Positions 29,882 to 39,856 are shown, counted from the first letter of the stretch. The stretch is 64,000 nt of DNA from Psychrobacter urativorans (GCF_904846695.1 NZ_CAJHBR010000018.1:16766-80765), one strand, 5' to 3'. The notes: generated by a model not told the origin, from the letters alone. Made by a program: numbers and translations.

Positions 29882-31135
29882 ATGACGGTATCTAAGCTTA
29901 TATTATCGGAAGAGCAGCGTGCCTCGTTGGCACTATGGTATGAAGTGAATGGCTCATTATCTGCTTATTATAAACTAGTCAGTAGTTTTGCTAGTATGCA
30001 ACAAGCCTGGACAGCTAAGCTGAGTGCTTGGCGTGAGCTAGGTCTTCATCATACTCATCTGAAACGTCACCAGCAAACTGAGCAGACTATTGCTAGTATA
30101 GATACTATTATGGCGGCGCTAGAATCGGGTGAGTACCAATTAATATTTGCCGATCAGCCCCAGTATCCTACGCAACTATTACAAATCTATGATCCACCCC
30201 CATTATTGTTCTGTCGGGGTAATAGCGCGCGCTTGCAGCAAGCACAGATTGCTATGGTAGGTAGCCGTAAACCTACTGCCCATGCCCAAAAAACCACCTT
30301 CGATATGGCGCAATATTTAGCTCGGGTAGGTTATGTGATCACTAGTGGTTTAGCAGTGGGGGTAGATAAATGTGCTCATCTAGGGGCACTAGCTCAAGCT
30401 GAGACTAGCTATCACGGGCGTACCATAGGCGTGATGGGGACTGGTATTGACGTCTGTTATCCTAGTCAACATCAGCAGCTATTTGCTCAAATAATTGAGC
30501 AAGGTGGCTGTCTTATCAGTGAGCTACTTCCGGGTACACTACCACATAAGCATACCTTTCCTCGTCGCAATCGTTTAGTGGCTGGACTTAGTTTGGCCAC
30601 TATCGTTACTGAGGCGGCTATTAAAAGTGGCTCACTAATTACTGCCAGACTGACCTCAGAGCAAGGCAAGCAAGTCTTTGCTATTCCTAGTCATATTGAT
30701 AATACTAACGCTGAGGGCTGTTTACATTTGATTCGAGAAGGCGCTACTTTGATTTATCACCCTGAGCAAGTGCTAGAGGATGTCAATGCGCAGCTTAACT
30801 CGCCAGTAGATTATGCTAAAACAGAGGCAACTAAAGCTGTAGTAAACCCTGCGTCTCGACTCAATAAGCGCTCTGCTAAAGACGAAAGCCTGCCGATAAG
30901 CTTAGCTAACCCGCCAGTTCAATCAGCATTCGATGCTGATATTACTATCAAAACTAAGGTGATAATTCCTGAGCATTTGACCGCAGTCTATGAACAGCTT
31001 GATTGGCATGGACAAGATTTAGAGGCGCTATTAGTGACTACTAAGCTGAATACCGCGCAACTGATCGGTAAGTTGATGGAGCTTGAGTTGCTAGGAACTA
31101 TTAGCGAACAAGGGGGTCGCTATTTACGCTTATAA
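29882..31135 (+). CDS. dprA: DNA-processing protein DprA
   Basis: DprA protects incoming single-stranded DNA and loads RecA during natural transformation. The Rossmann-like DprA core is evident: AMVGSRKPTAHAQ, VITSGLAVGVDKCAHLGAL, GVMGTGIDVCYPSQH and RNRLVAGLSLATIVTEAA. The C-terminal winged-helix (about residues 350-417, LEALLVTTKLNTAQL) follows a polar linker. The 417-residue length is somewhat more than E. coli Smf (374). It lies in a LysM-dprA-tsaC run. Together with comM at 51.3 kb this points to a transformable host. Confidence 0.95.
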   Translation: MTVSKLILSEEQRASLALWYEVNGSLSAYYKLVSSFASMQQAWTAKLSAWRELGLHHTHLKRHQQTEQTIASIDTIMAALESGEYQLIFADQPQYPTQLLQIYDPPPLLFCRGNSARLQQAQIAMVGSRKPTAHAQKTTFDMAQYLARVGYVITSGLAVGVDKCAHLGALAQAETSYHGRTIGVMGTGIDVCYPSQHQQLFAQIIEQGGCLISELLPGTLPHKHTFPRRNRLVAGLSLATIVTEAAIKSGSLITARLTSEQGKQVFAIPSHIDNTNAEGCLHLIREGATLIYHPEQVLEDVNAQLNSPVDYAKTEATKAVVNPASRLNKRSAKDESLPISLANPPVQSAFDADITIKTKVIIPEHLTAVYEQLDWHGQDLEALLVTTKLNTAQLIGKLMELELLGTISEQGGRYLRL

Positions 31136-31233
31136 CAAAAATAAAAAACCGACCTAAAAAGTCAGTCATTCACTATCTTATTAACCCCTCAAAGCGTTAT
31201 TATTCCTATCTCTCCTTTTTATCTTTATATCTT

Positions 31234-31959
31234 ATGAAAACAGATGATTTTTCAGCAGAGCCTGTGGCAGTAGAGCAGATAGTTACTAGTAGCCCAAACA
31301 AAGCGGCTCAATGGTTAAACTCTGGTAAGCTTTTGGCATATCCTACCGAAAGCGTTTGGGGCATTGGCTGCAACCCTTTTAATCAGTCAGCTGTAGAGCA
31401 GTTGTTGGCCATCAAACAGCGGCCCATAGACAAAGGTATGATCGTAGTCACTGACCATATCGACCGTATTGCGCCATTACTTAATACCCTTACTAGCGCG
31501 CAACGCCAGTCTATTATTGATAGCTGGCAGATGATGGCTAATCAGCAAGCGCAAACTTGGCTATTACCGCTATCTACTGAGTTGAGTGTACCTATCCCGT
31601 ATTGGATTACTGGAGCACATAACAGCGTTGCCGTGCGGGTCATAGCTCATCCCCTTATTCAACAGCTTTGCAGTCAAATGGTTAGCGCAGATAACCCTTA
31701 TGGTTTCATTGTCTCCACTAGTTGCAACCCATCGGGGCAGCCCCCAGCATTGTCCCTAGAGGAAGCTCGCCGTTACTTCTTCAGTACTGATAAACAAAGC
31801 CCTGATAAACAAAGCACTGATGAATTAAGTGTTGATATAGAAGCCATTGATAAACAGCGCAGTGCGTCCAAGCAGATGAGATATTTATCAGGGCCTACCT
31901 TAGAATATCAGCTACCAAGCCAAATCAGTGATGCCTTAACTGGACAAGTAATTCGTTAA
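31234..31959 (+). CDS. tsaC: Threonylcarbamoyl-AMP synthase TsaC
   Basis: TsaC makes threonylcarbamoyl-AMP from threonine, bicarbonate and ATP for the t6A37 tRNA modification. The YrdC fold is recognised by GKLLAYPTESVWGIGCN, LLAIKQRPIDKGMIVV, NSVAVRVIAHP and VSTSCNPSGQPPAL. It has 241 residues versus 190 in E. coli TsaC. A repetitive polar insertion (DKQSPDKQSTDELS) lies near residue 190. It probably shares transcription with dprA, although a 98-base gap separates them. A MITE-like repeat begins 25 bases after the stop. Confidence 0.94.
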   Translation: MKTDDFSAEPVAVEQIVTSSPNKAAQWLNSGKLLAYPTESVWGIGCNPFNQSAVEQLLAIKQRPIDKGMIVVTDHIDRIAPLLNTLTSAQRQSIIDSWQMMANQQAQTWLLPLSTELSVPIPYWITGAHNSVAVRVIAHPLIQQLCSQMVSADNPYGFIVSTSCNPSGQPPALSLEEARRYFFSTDKQSPDKQSTDELSVDIEAIDKQRSASKQMRYLSGPTLEYQLPSQISDALTGQVIR

Positions 31960-31983
31960 TAACCGATCTGCTTGATCATAGGG

Positions 31984-32129
31984 TATAGTCGAGATTAAAT
32001 AACATAGATACATCGCTTTATGAAACGAGACTGTGATGAGTTTTTCCAGCTTGCTTTGACTATGCCGACAGAGGCTACAAAAAACTGATCTCAATCTCTC
32101 TATATAGTTTTTACAATGAACTGACTATA
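31984..32129 (-). mobile_element. MITE-like 146-bp repeat, copy 2
   Basis: This is the inverted counterpart of the repeat at 1096-1241: it reads TATAGTCGAGATTAAAT at one end and CAATGAACTGACTATA at the other. The two copies have the same length and the same internal GATCTCAATCTC and GACAGAGGCTAC blocks with scattered differences. It lies in the spacer between tsaC and the epimerase gene (31960-32394), which holds nothing else that I can identify. Confidence 0.7.
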
Positions 32130-32394
32130 GAATGATGCTAATACTTTAAAGCTTCCTACTAGCTAATACTTCAATGTTTTGAAGCTATCCTACTGATAGG
32201 GCTATTCGCTAACTTGATCATAAATCTCTTCAGTAGCAGCAAGTGGGTCATTGCTAGTGCTTTTGCCTTACCAAAAGCCTGTACAACCAATTTTGACAAA
32301 GTCAGTAAAAAAGAACAGGATAATTAGAACGATATACAACAAGTTTAATAGCACTATACCAGCCGATTTTAGCCGAAATTATAAGGATAAGCTC

Positions 32395-33387
32395 ATGAAT
32401 ATTTTAATTAGTGGTGGCTCAGGATTTTTAGGTAGTGCATTGAGTAAAGAGATGATTGAACGCTATCGTCAAGCTGGAAGCGAAGTCAATATTACTTGGC
32501 TGACTCGTGATAGTAATCAGGCACATCCTGATAATATTCAGATGATTAGTTATGATGAATTGGCTAAAACCGACCATAGCTATGAGGTGATAGTAAACCT
32601 TGCTGGAGCAGGTATTGCTGACTCGCGCTGGACTGATGATCGCAAGCAAGCATTAGTTGCCAGTCGAGTAAAGCCAACAGAGTCGCTACTAGCTTTTATC
32701 GCTCGCACAGCTAATAAGCCCAAGCTACTAGTTAGCGGTTCAGCTATTGGCTGGTATGGGGCACAAGGGGACAAACCTCTGACGGAAAGTAGTGACTCTA
32801 AGACTGATTTTGCCCATCGCTTATGCCAGGAGTGGGAGCAGTTAGCGCTGAAGGCTTCTGAGTATAATGTACCAGTGGCTATATTACGTACTGGCGTGGT
32901 CATCCATCCTGCAGGTGGTATGCTTGGCAAGTTGTTGCTACCCTTCAAGTTTGGAGTAGGCGGACAGTTGGGTGATGGTCAGCAGATTATGAGCTGGATT
33001 AGCCGTGATGACTGGGTAGGGGCCGCTATTTTTATTATTGAGCAACACCTATCGGATAAGTCCAAAGCGCTGTCAGCACAGAGTACGGTTCCTAATGATA
33101 ATAATATAAAACCCGCGAATTCTTCTATTAATAATACTACACCAGCCGTAGTTTATAACCTAACCGCTCCTAATCCCGTGACTAACCATAATTTTACTAA
33201 GGCTGTTGGCTCATGGCTACATCGCCCAACCATTTTTACTTTACCCACCCCCTTGTTAAAGCTGATGTTCGGTGAGATGTCGACTTTACTGATTGATGGA
33301 CAAAAGGTACTGCCACAAGCGTTACTGAATGCTGGTTATGAGTTTAAACAATCAAGTCTGGAAAAGGCACTAGCAGAGCAGCGCTAA
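32395..33387 (+). CDS. TIGR01777-family epimerase-like protein (YfcH type)
   Basis: A 330-residue SDR-type Rossmann protein. It opens MNILISGGSGFLGSALSKEM with the NAD(P)-binding GGxGFxG motif and has the family signatures VNLAGAGIADSRW, LVSGSAIGWYG, AILRTGVVIHPAGGML and YNLTAPNPVTNHNFT, with a DUF1731-like C-terminus. It may act on a nucleotide sugar or similar substrate; the substrate is unknown. An upstream frame to 32251 lacks family resemblance, and AAGGATAAG lies before ATG 32395. A polar insertion sits near residue 225. Two parS-like sites follow closely. Confidence 0.92.
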   Translation: MNILISGGSGFLGSALSKEMIERYRQAGSEVNITWLTRDSNQAHPDNIQMISYDELAKTDHSYEVIVNLAGAGIADSRWTDDRKQALVASRVKPTESLLAFIARTANKPKLLVSGSAIGWYGAQGDKPLTESSDSKTDFAHRLCQEWEQLALKASEYNVPVAILRTGVVIHPAGGMLGKLLLPFKFGVGGQLGDGQQIMSWISRDDWVGAAIFIIEQHLSDKSKALSAQSTVPNDNNIKPANSSINNTTPAVVYNLTAPNPVTNHNFTKAVGSWLHRPTIFTLPTPLLKLMFGEMSTLLIDGQKVLPQALLNAGYEFKQSSLEKALAEQR

Positions 33388-33414
33388 ACAAGCTATAACA
33401 ATATCACTGAGCAA

Positions 33415-33430
33415 CGTTTCATGTGAAACA
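33415..33430. promoter_or_regulatory. parS-like site 10
   Basis: CGTTTCATGTGAAACA is intergenic, 28 bases after the epimerase stop. Confidence 0.65.
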
Positions 33431-33466
33431 TTAAAGATTAGCTATTAATAAGTAGTAATACTTAGA

Positions 33467-33482
33467 TGTTTCATGTGAAACT
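33467..33482. promoter_or_regulatory. parS-like site 11
   Basis: TGTTTCATGTGAAACT lies 52 bases after site 10. I noticed no further site in 33.5-64 kb. Confidence 0.65.
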
Positions 33483-33585
33483 TAATGCTGTAAATTATGG
33501 AATTTTTATGGAATCTAGCCAGCTTATACAGCTTTGCAGAAATCTAGCATAAGATGACCTTACATTAATCAATCAGACCTTTATT

Positions 33586-34680
33586 ATGTGGCTTTTTATC
33601 ATCGCAACTCAGCTGCTAGCGCTAATCACTAGTGCCCTTTTATGGTGGCTAATACAGCCTAAAAGCCCTGCTAAAACCTTAGCGTTGATCACTATAGTAT
33701 TTGCTATTAATAACCTGGCATTGTTCTATGGAATTACTGAGTTTTGGCGTGAACGTTTTCATATCTATTTGGTTGTTAGTATCCTACAAGGGTTTATGGT
33801 TTATGCCGCCATAATAACAGCCGTTATTGGAGTCACTTACACTAAGTTGTTAAAGCAACCTAGTCGTCCTAAGTTATTACGGATACTGGCGGCTAGCGTT
33901 TATGTAGGTATTGTAGGACTATCAGTATTTAATGCTTACGCACCAGTAGTCAAGCACCTGACAGTAACGACAGCTAAGCCAATGAAAAAGCCCTTAAATA
34001 TGGTACTGATATCTGATACTCATTTAGGTAGATGGTTCGGCAATCGTCAGTTAGATAAACTGGCCAGTCTCGTCGAGGCACAGCAGCCCGATGTAGTAGT
34101 GATAGCCGGTGATATCATGAATGACAGCACCTTTTATTATGATAAAAATAGCATGCAAGAGCAGTTGTCCAAATTGCAGGCACCGCTTGGGGTTTATGCA
34201 GTATTAGGCAATCATGATTATTCAGGTAACCAACTAGCCATTACCACAGCAGTTGAAAAGGCGGGAATAAAGGTATTAGATAATGAAAACGTACTGCTAG
34301 AGGATTCGGTCTGGCTAATTGGGCGCTCGGACATTACTGACCCAGCACCGCGCATATCAGCAAAAGATTTAGTCGCGCAAGTGGATACCGATAAGCCAGT
34401 GATATTTTTGGAACACAGTCTTGAATCTATGGATGAGTTAAAGCAGGCCCCCATAGATGTACACTTATCAGGCCATACTCATGGTGGGCAAATATTTCCC
34501 CTAACCGCGCTGATGCAATGGTTTTATCCATTAATACAGGGGGCTAAGCAGATAGGTAACACCCAATTTTTAGTAACTTCAGGTTATGGGTTTGGTGCGG
34601 TCCCTTTTCGATTAGGTACGCGTTCTGAGATATGGGTAATTACCTTGCAGTCAGTCACTGAGCAATCAGCAACTAAATAG
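33586..34680 (+). CDS. Membrane-anchored metallophosphoesterase (YkuE-like), copy 1
   Basis: A 364-residue protein with four predicted N-terminal transmembrane helices (about residues 1-130) and a C-terminal calcineurin-like phosphoesterase domain. Metal-binding motifs are all present: LISDTHLGRWFG, VIAGDIMND, LGNHDYSG and LSGHTHGGQIFPL. Relatives act on membrane lipids or UDP-diacylglucosamine-like substrates, but the substrate is not determined here. A paralogue lies at 35267-36403, with matching motifs and layout, so this is a local duplication. The C-terminal VTSGYGFGAVPFRLG block is shared by both. Confidence 0.9.
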   Translation: MWLFIIATQLLALITSALLWWLIQPKSPAKTLALITIVFAINNLALFYGITEFWRERFHIYLVVSILQGFMVYAAIITAVIGVTYTKLLKQPSRPKLLRILAASVYVGIVGLSVFNAYAPVVKHLTVTTAKPMKKPLNMVLISDTHLGRWFGNRQLDKLASLVEAQQPDVVVIAGDIMNDSTFYYDKNSMQEQLSKLQAPLGVYAVLGNHDYSGNQLAITTAVEKAGIKVLDNENVLLEDSVWLIGRSDITDPAPRISAKDLVAQVDTDKPVIFLEHSLESMDELKQAPIDVHLSGHTHGGQIFPLTALMQWFYPLIQGAKQIGNTQFLVTSGYGFGAVPFRLGTRSEIWVITLQSVTEQSATK

Positions 34681-34825
34681 CGGCGGTCTACGAGGTGGAT
34701 AAGCGTTTTGATAAAATGGATGTTATAAACAGCAGTCAGTTATGGCAGTAAGCTATTAGAGCTATGCTTTATTAGAGCTAATGTTTAAGCTATAGCCTTT
34801 ATTTTTATGGTGCTATAACGCTTGT

Positions 34826-35008
34826 TTATATACCAGCAAACGCCTTAAAGCTAGCCTCATCGTAGTCATCATCATGAGTGACCATAACAGAACCTTGGGT
34901 AATATTGACATCGACCCAGCGCACCCCTGTTAGGCTGATAGTATTAGCCACCAATTTATCAGCACTTTCTCTATCGGTAATAGTGGTTTGATATAGTGTT
35001 TGCATCAC
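34826..35008 (-). CDS. Small HMA-like protein lacking the metal-binding cysteines
   Basis: A 60-residue protein, MMQTLYQTTITDRESADKL and so on, ending SFKAFAGI. The pattern (LTGVRWVDVNITQGSVMVTHDDDYDEASFKAF) fits the beta-alpha-beta ferredoxin-like fold of heavy-metal-associated domains, but the usual CxxC is missing. An excellent GGAGG ribosome site lies at the right distance from ATG 35008, which makes it a real gene despite its size. It is encoded opposite to and between the two metallophosphoesterases. Function unknown; similarity is by pattern only. Confidence 0.65.
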   Translation of the reverse strand: MMQTLYQTTITDRESADKLVANTISLTGVRWVDVNITQGSVMVTHDDDYDEASFKAFAGI

Positions 35009-35266
35009 AATAACCTCCAGTTTTGCTCAAACAAAGCAAAGGTTCGCCAAAGCCAATCTTATAACCTCAGCAGAATCCAAAACATCGTTACCACTATTCT
35101 TGGCAACTATTATTACCCTTATAAAGAGTATAACCCTTTATCTCGCTACTAGAGTATGACTATTAAGGCGAGCTGCGCTTTGACAACGCTAACTGCACGA
35201 GATTAAGTCGTTTTTTTGTGCCGTTGCTACTATTATATTAGTCATAAATCTATTACAGGACAGCGC

Positions 35267-36403
35267 ATGCGCTACGTATTTTTTATTGTCATTATTTTAT
35301 TATTAGAGCTGTTTAGTCTAGGCGCAGCGCTAAGTTTACAGTGGTGGATTGCGCCGTGGACTAAGCTGGCATCGCAGACAATGGCGATGATAGTAGTGTT
35401 CTTAATAAGTAATGGCTTGTTATTATTAAGCGTTAGCAAGCTGCTAAAAAACAGTTATCGCTGGGTCAGTGGCTGGATGCTGGCGATGCATTTTATGGTG
35501 CTCACTGCTGCGATTATCAGTTTGATATATGGCGCTGGTTGGGTGACTATGACCATGTTTGATAGTGCTACTATCTTCGCTATGCCTGCTATTAGCGTAG
35601 CACTAGGTCTACGTGGCTTAGCTTTGCTAGTGTTTATAGGCTTGTTCGTTTACGCTCTATATAGCGCTTATATACCGAAAGTACGTCATCTTACCGTAAC
35701 TATCAATAAACCTTTATTGAAGCCGCTACGTATCGCAGTAGCTAGTGATTTACATTTGGGTCGTCTGTTTGGTAATAAGGCTATCGATAGATTACAGCGT
35801 CTAATCACTCAGTCACAAGCCGATATGTTGCTGATGCCAGGTGATATTATGGACGATAATACTCAGGCATTTAGTGACTATAATATGGCAGCTAACTTAG
35901 CTAGATTGTGTGCCAGCCTGCCTTATGGGGTCTATGCGACGTTAGGCAATCATGATTTATATGGTCATGAGAAACCGATCACTGAGTCGCTACGCAACGC
36001 TGGCGTACAGTTGTTAAACGATGAAGTGCTACGCCTCGATTATAAAGGTCAGCCAATGTGGCTAGTAGGGCGCTTTGATAATCATAAACGTCAGCGTGTG
36101 GCAACGACAGAGTTGTTGGCGCAAGTAAATACTGAAGAGCCGGTTATCCTATTGGATCATAGACCGAGCGATATTATTGAACATAGCCTGTTGCCTATTG
36201 ATTTGCAGCTGTCAGGGCATACCCATAATGGGCAGATATTCCCTGCCAACTTCATTGTCAGCTCGATCAATCGTCTGGGCTATGGTTATGAAGCCATTGG
36301 CAAAGGCCACTTTGTAGTCTCCTCTGGCTATGGCTTTTGGGGCATACCATTTCGCTTAGGATCACGTTCTGAGATTTGGTTAATTAGCCTCAGTGGTCAG
36401 TAA
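35267..36403 (+). CDS. Membrane-anchored metallophosphoesterase (YkuE-like), copy 2
   Basis: A 378-residue paralogue of the gene at 33586. Four N-terminal membrane helices (MRYVFFIVIILLLELFSLG onward) are followed by the metallophosphoesterase motifs ASDLHLGRLFGN, MPGDIMDD, LGNHDLYGH and LSGHTHNGQIFP. The start is placed at ATG 35267, which has AGGAC in front, rather than the longer frame from 35216. The last 24 bases overlap the convergent alpha/beta hydrolase gene. The two phosphoesterases differ substantially in sequence, so the duplication is old. Confidence 0.9.
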   Translation: MRYVFFIVIILLLELFSLGAALSLQWWIAPWTKLASQTMAMIVVFLISNGLLLLSVSKLLKNSYRWVSGWMLAMHFMVLTAAIISLIYGAGWVTMTMFDSATIFAMPAISVALGLRGLALLVFIGLFVYALYSAYIPKVRHLTVTINKPLLKPLRIAVASDLHLGRLFGNKAIDRLQRLITQSQADMLLMPGDIMDDNTQAFSDYNMAANLARLCASLPYGVYATLGNHDLYGHEKPITESLRNAGVQLLNDEVLRLDYKGQPMWLVGRFDNHKRQRVATTELLAQVNTEEPVILLDHRPSDIIEHSLLPIDLQLSGHTHNGQIFPANFIVSSINRLGYGYEAIGKGHFVVSSGYGFWGIPFRLGSRSEIWLISLSGQ

Positions 36404-37690
36404 CTTGCGCACGAATTTAGCGAACTGGCTGATGATATGGCTAGTTTCAGTGTTAAGACCTTGATGCACCCCTATTAAGTTAATAAAACCATGCGGTGCC
36501 CCTAGCACAGTATAAGTCTCTACTTGAGTAGCGTTATTTTGCAAGCGTTCAGCGTAAGCTAGTGCCTCATCACGCAAGATATCTAATTCAGCAGTGACGA
36601 TATAGCTTGGACAGATATTGCTATTGTCCCCATTCATCACTGAAACCAAAGGATGTCCTTGCGGTAAAGCACTCTGTGTGATGTAAGCAGTATTAAAGGC
36701 TTCCGCTTCATCATTATCCAGTAATAATCCTTGGCCATAAAGCTTCCAGCTTGGATAATCAGACCCAAAGTCAGTCACCGGATACAAAGGTAGCTGCGCC
36801 AATGGTAGCGGTAAGTTACTGATACTTTCTACAAAGGTTGATATAGAAGTACCCGTAGAGTCTTTATCTTCACTAAGCTCTAGCCAGAGTGCTGGCGTTG
36901 GAGTCGTCACTTGCTGGGCTACCAATATCGCTAGGCAGCCACCAGCACTGTCGCCTGCTAACACAATACGTGATGATGAAGCCCCCAAGGTTTGCGAATT
37001 CTTAGCCACCCAAGCATAAGCTGCCATACAGTCTTTGAGTGCCGTTGGTGCCCGATACTCTGGGGCCAATCGATAATCAACGCTAACCACTGCCCAACCA
37101 GTTTGGCTACAGACAGTATGACAAAACTCGTGATGAGTGTCGATATCACCAATACAAAATCCGCCACCATGAAAAAACAGCATCACTACATTCTTATTAG
37201 GATCATCAAGGTTAATGCTTGCAGCAGCTAGTTGATGCCGAGGGTGTTGATAGCAGCGAATGGCCATATCACCCCCCTCGCCATTAGCGATGACTTTATC
37301 TTGCCAGTTAACATCAGCATTTTTGCCAGCAGTAGTCAGGTCAGTATTAACATTAGCACTGGCCTGTCGCCAAACCTTAGGCGCTTGTATAGACACCACA
37401 TCAGTCGCGAATTTCTTACGTAGTTTAAGCAGTTTATCTACGCTTAGCGGCTTTTTAAGCTGATTATTCATCGCCATAATTAAGCGTAAATGAGCATCAG
37501 CATGTGGATATTGCTCAGCAGTAACAGCGTTTAAGCGCTGGTTGAGCTGCTTGACTACTGGTGCTGGCAGCTGACCTAAGCCTTTAAATAAATAGTGTAA
37601 TCTATGCTGATAAACAGTCCGACTAGCAGCTACAGTTTTCATGGTCTTAGTCACTACAGCATTCAGCGATGGTAACGATAAAATAGACAT
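36380..37690 (-). CDS. HSL-type alpha/beta hydrolase, copy 1
   Basis: A 436-residue esterase/lipase-like hydrolase of the hormone-sensitive-lipase family. The oxyanion motif FFHGGGFCIGDIDTHHEFC, the nucleophile elbow LAGDSAGGCLAI, the acid in AELDILRDEALAYAERL and the histidine in GAPHGFINL are all present. An N-terminal helical cap of about 100 residues precedes them. It shares its architecture with the adjacent gene at 37778-39214 and is a tandem paralogue. Its 3' end overlaps the convergent metallophosphoesterase gene by 24 bases. Substrate unknown; short-chain esters are typical for the family. Confidence 0.9.
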   Translation of the reverse strand: MSILSLPSLNAVVTKTMKTVAASRTVYQHRLHYLFKGLGQLPAPVVKQLNQRLNAVTAEQYPHADAHLRLIMAMNNQLKKPLSVDKLLKLRKKFATDVVSIQAPKVWRQASANVNTDLTTAGKNADVNWQDKVIANGEGGDMAIRCYQHPRHQLAAASINLDDPNKNVVMLFFHGGGFCIGDIDTHHEFCHTVCSQTGWAVVSVDYRLAPEYRAPTALKDCMAAYAWVAKNSQTLGASSSRIVLAGDSAGGCLAILVAQQVTTPTPALWLELSEDKDSTGTSISTFVESISNLPLPLAQLPLYPVTDFGSDYPSWKLYGQGLLLDNDEAEAFNTAYITQSALPQGHPLVSVMNGDNSNICPSYIVTAELDILRDEALAYAERLQNNATQVETYTVLGAPHGFINLIGVHQGLNTETSHIISQFAKFVRKLLTTEAN

Positions 37691-37777
37691 AAACTCACCT
37701 TTATTGGTTCAGCTAAGGAATAAAACGGATGCTAGTAGCGCTGTAGAACTTTTTTGAAACTAGCAATCACAACGCTA

Positions 37778-39214
37778 CTAAGCCGCCTGTGCTTTTTGCA
37801 TACTCAGCACTTGATAGACGAAGCAGGCAAACTGCTCAATAATATAGTCAGTCTGTTGCTCAAGCCGTTGATGTACGCTCATAAAATGCAGAAATCCATG
37901 CGGCGCGCCAAGCACAGTATGAGTCTCAACCGCCACGCCATGACCTTTTAGTTGCTCAGCATACGCAAAAGCTTGGTCACGTAGCACATCCAGCTCAGCG
38001 GCTACAATATAAGTCGGGCAGACTTGTCGGTTATCACTAGTCATCGGAGAGATCAGAGGATGCTCGCGGGTGAGAGAACTGTGCTGCAAGTAAGCGACAT
38101 CGAATACCGCAATATCAGCATGGTCCAATAGTAAGCCTTCACCGTATAACGCCCAGCTAGGATAGTCGGTTTCGATATCTGTCACTGGATACAGTGGCAT
38201 TTGCGCCATAGGTTGCGGCAAGTGCTGTAGTAACTGGTAAGTACTTTGACCCGATAAACCTAGATCTTGCCATGAGCTGGCCGTTGGTGCAGCTATTTGT
38301 TGGGCTAGCAAAGAGGCCAGACAACCGCCAGCACTGTCACCAGCCAACACAATACGTGCAGGTCGAGCTCCGAGCGTATGACAGTGCTCAGCTAGCCAAG
38401 CGTAAGCAGCAATACAGTCTCTAAGAGCAGTTGGTGCAGGATGTTCAGGAGCTAAACGATAATCAACGCTGACTACGGCCCAGCCCGTTTTTGCACAAAT
38501 AGCATGGCAGAACTCATGATGAGTGTCGATATCACCAATACAGAATCCACCACCATGCATAAATAGCATGACTATTTCATCAGCATTGGAGCGGTGGCTA
38601 GCCTTTGGGCCCGCTTGGTAGCAGCGAACCTTCATAGTAGCTTGATCACTGCCCGTATCTCTATCCTCGTCAGCATTAGCAATAAGCTTATCTTGCCAAC
38701 TAACAGCAGCAGCGCTACGTTTAATAATAGGCTTGATAGCCAGCAGCTTATTGGCACGATATTGCCGCCATACTTTTGGGGTTTGCATCGCAACCGCATC
38801 AGCAGCAAACCTTTGGCGTAAACCGCCTAATTCTGCAAGCTGTAATGGAGTTTTGAGCTTAGCATTGACTGCCAGTATCAAGCGTAAGTGCGCATTAGCA
38901 TGCAGATATTGCTTGGAGGTTGGGCCTTGTAAATAACTCACAAAGCCTTCTAAAAAAGGCGCAGGAACATAGCCTATAGTTTTTAGCACATAGTGCAAGG
39001 TATGCTGCTTATATTGGGCAATAGGTTTATAACTGAGTACTTTGCTAGCCATAGCATTAGTCACAGAGCGCTTGTTGATGCAGATGACCATATCAGCGCT
39101 GCTGTCTTGTAGCTGCTCATTAGTAGTACCACCCAAAACTGCAGGGTTAAAGCTGCTAGCGGTCCTATTGAACACTTTGCGCAATGAGACTGAGCTCGTA
39201 GATAGAACTGACAT
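37778..39214 (-). CDS. HSL-type alpha/beta hydrolase, copy 2
   Basis: A 478-residue paralogue of the gene at 36380, with FMHGGGFCIGDIDTHHEFC, LAGDSAGGCLASL, AELDVLRDQAFAYAEQL and GAPHGFLHF. I place the start at ATG 39214 (MSVLSTSS), because AGGAAG lies 7 bases upstream and the sequence aligns with the MSILSLPS start of its paralogue; a longer frame starts at 39247. The N-terminal region has about 40 more residues than the paralogue. An 87-base spacer separates the two genes, so they could be one transcript. Confidence 0.9.
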   Translation of the reverse strand: MSVLSTSSVSLRKVFNRTASSFNPAVLGGTTNEQLQDSSADMVICINKRSVTNAMASKVLSYKPIAQYKQHTLHYVLKTIGYVPAPFLEGFVSYLQGPTSKQYLHANAHLRLILAVNAKLKTPLQLAELGGLRQRFAADAVAMQTPKVWRQYRANKLLAIKPIIKRSAAAVSWQDKLIANADEDRDTGSDQATMKVRCYQAGPKASHRSNADEIVMLFMHGGGFCIGDIDTHHEFCHAICAKTGWAVVSVDYRLAPEHPAPTALRDCIAAYAWLAEHCHTLGARPARIVLAGDSAGGCLASLLAQQIAAPTASSWQDLGLSGQSTYQLLQHLPQPMAQMPLYPVTDIETDYPSWALYGEGLLLDHADIAVFDVAYLQHSSLTREHPLISPMTSDNRQVCPTYIVAAELDVLRDQAFAYAEQLKGHGVAVETHTVLGAPHGFLHFMSVHQRLEQQTDYIIEQFACFVYQVLSMQKAQAA

Positions 39215-39856
39215 AACATTTCTTCCTGATAATTTTTTAACGGTCATGCTTATAACTGGCCAAAGCGTTGATTGTAACTATCATCCACTATAGCTAGCAT
39301 TAGTTGCCAATAGAGTTGATGATAGCTATACACTGATATAAATCTCTAGTTGCTGCATGCCAAAATATAATAAGACAATCTACAAAAATATTAAGTGTCA
39401 TTTAGTAAAAGTATGCGGCTAAAAAAGTCTAATAATACTTTTGAGCATAGTTGTAGTGCTAATAACAGCCAGCTTATATAAGGTCTATTACTGACTAATA
39501 TAACGGCTAGTTGCCAACCTCACTAGTCACTCTAGCCACTGACTATAAAGCTCTACTTGTTAGTCTTTTTACCGCTTTTATTACTATATTAGTGAATATC
39601 TAGCATTAATTAAAAAAATTCCTCTACTTTAGGCTTGAAATTGATGACCATCACCTTTATCAAGCAGCTATCGAAAGGTATTTCAATCAAAGGACTAACG
39701 ATGCTAGCGTTATTAAAAAATAGCTAGCCAAATAAATAGCTAAATAACACTTGTGAGCGTACAAGTATCTGCATCTGAAAGTTCTGTTTTTATCTGCTTT
39801 ATCAGTTTTTAAAATTAACTATTTGCACTCAATTATTCAAATCACAAGGAGTTATC
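39215..39856. other. Hydrolase-grpE intergenic spacer (642 bp)
   Basis: It is AT-rich with no visible gene. CTTGAAA at 39634-39640 could be a heat-shock -35 for grpE, but no good partner follows. A clear ribosome site (AAGGAG) precedes grpE. Confidence 0.5.

Noticed and set aside
31136..31233. Terminator after dprA
   Set aside because: AAAACCGACC and the following bases do not form a stable stem; a T-run is also missing.
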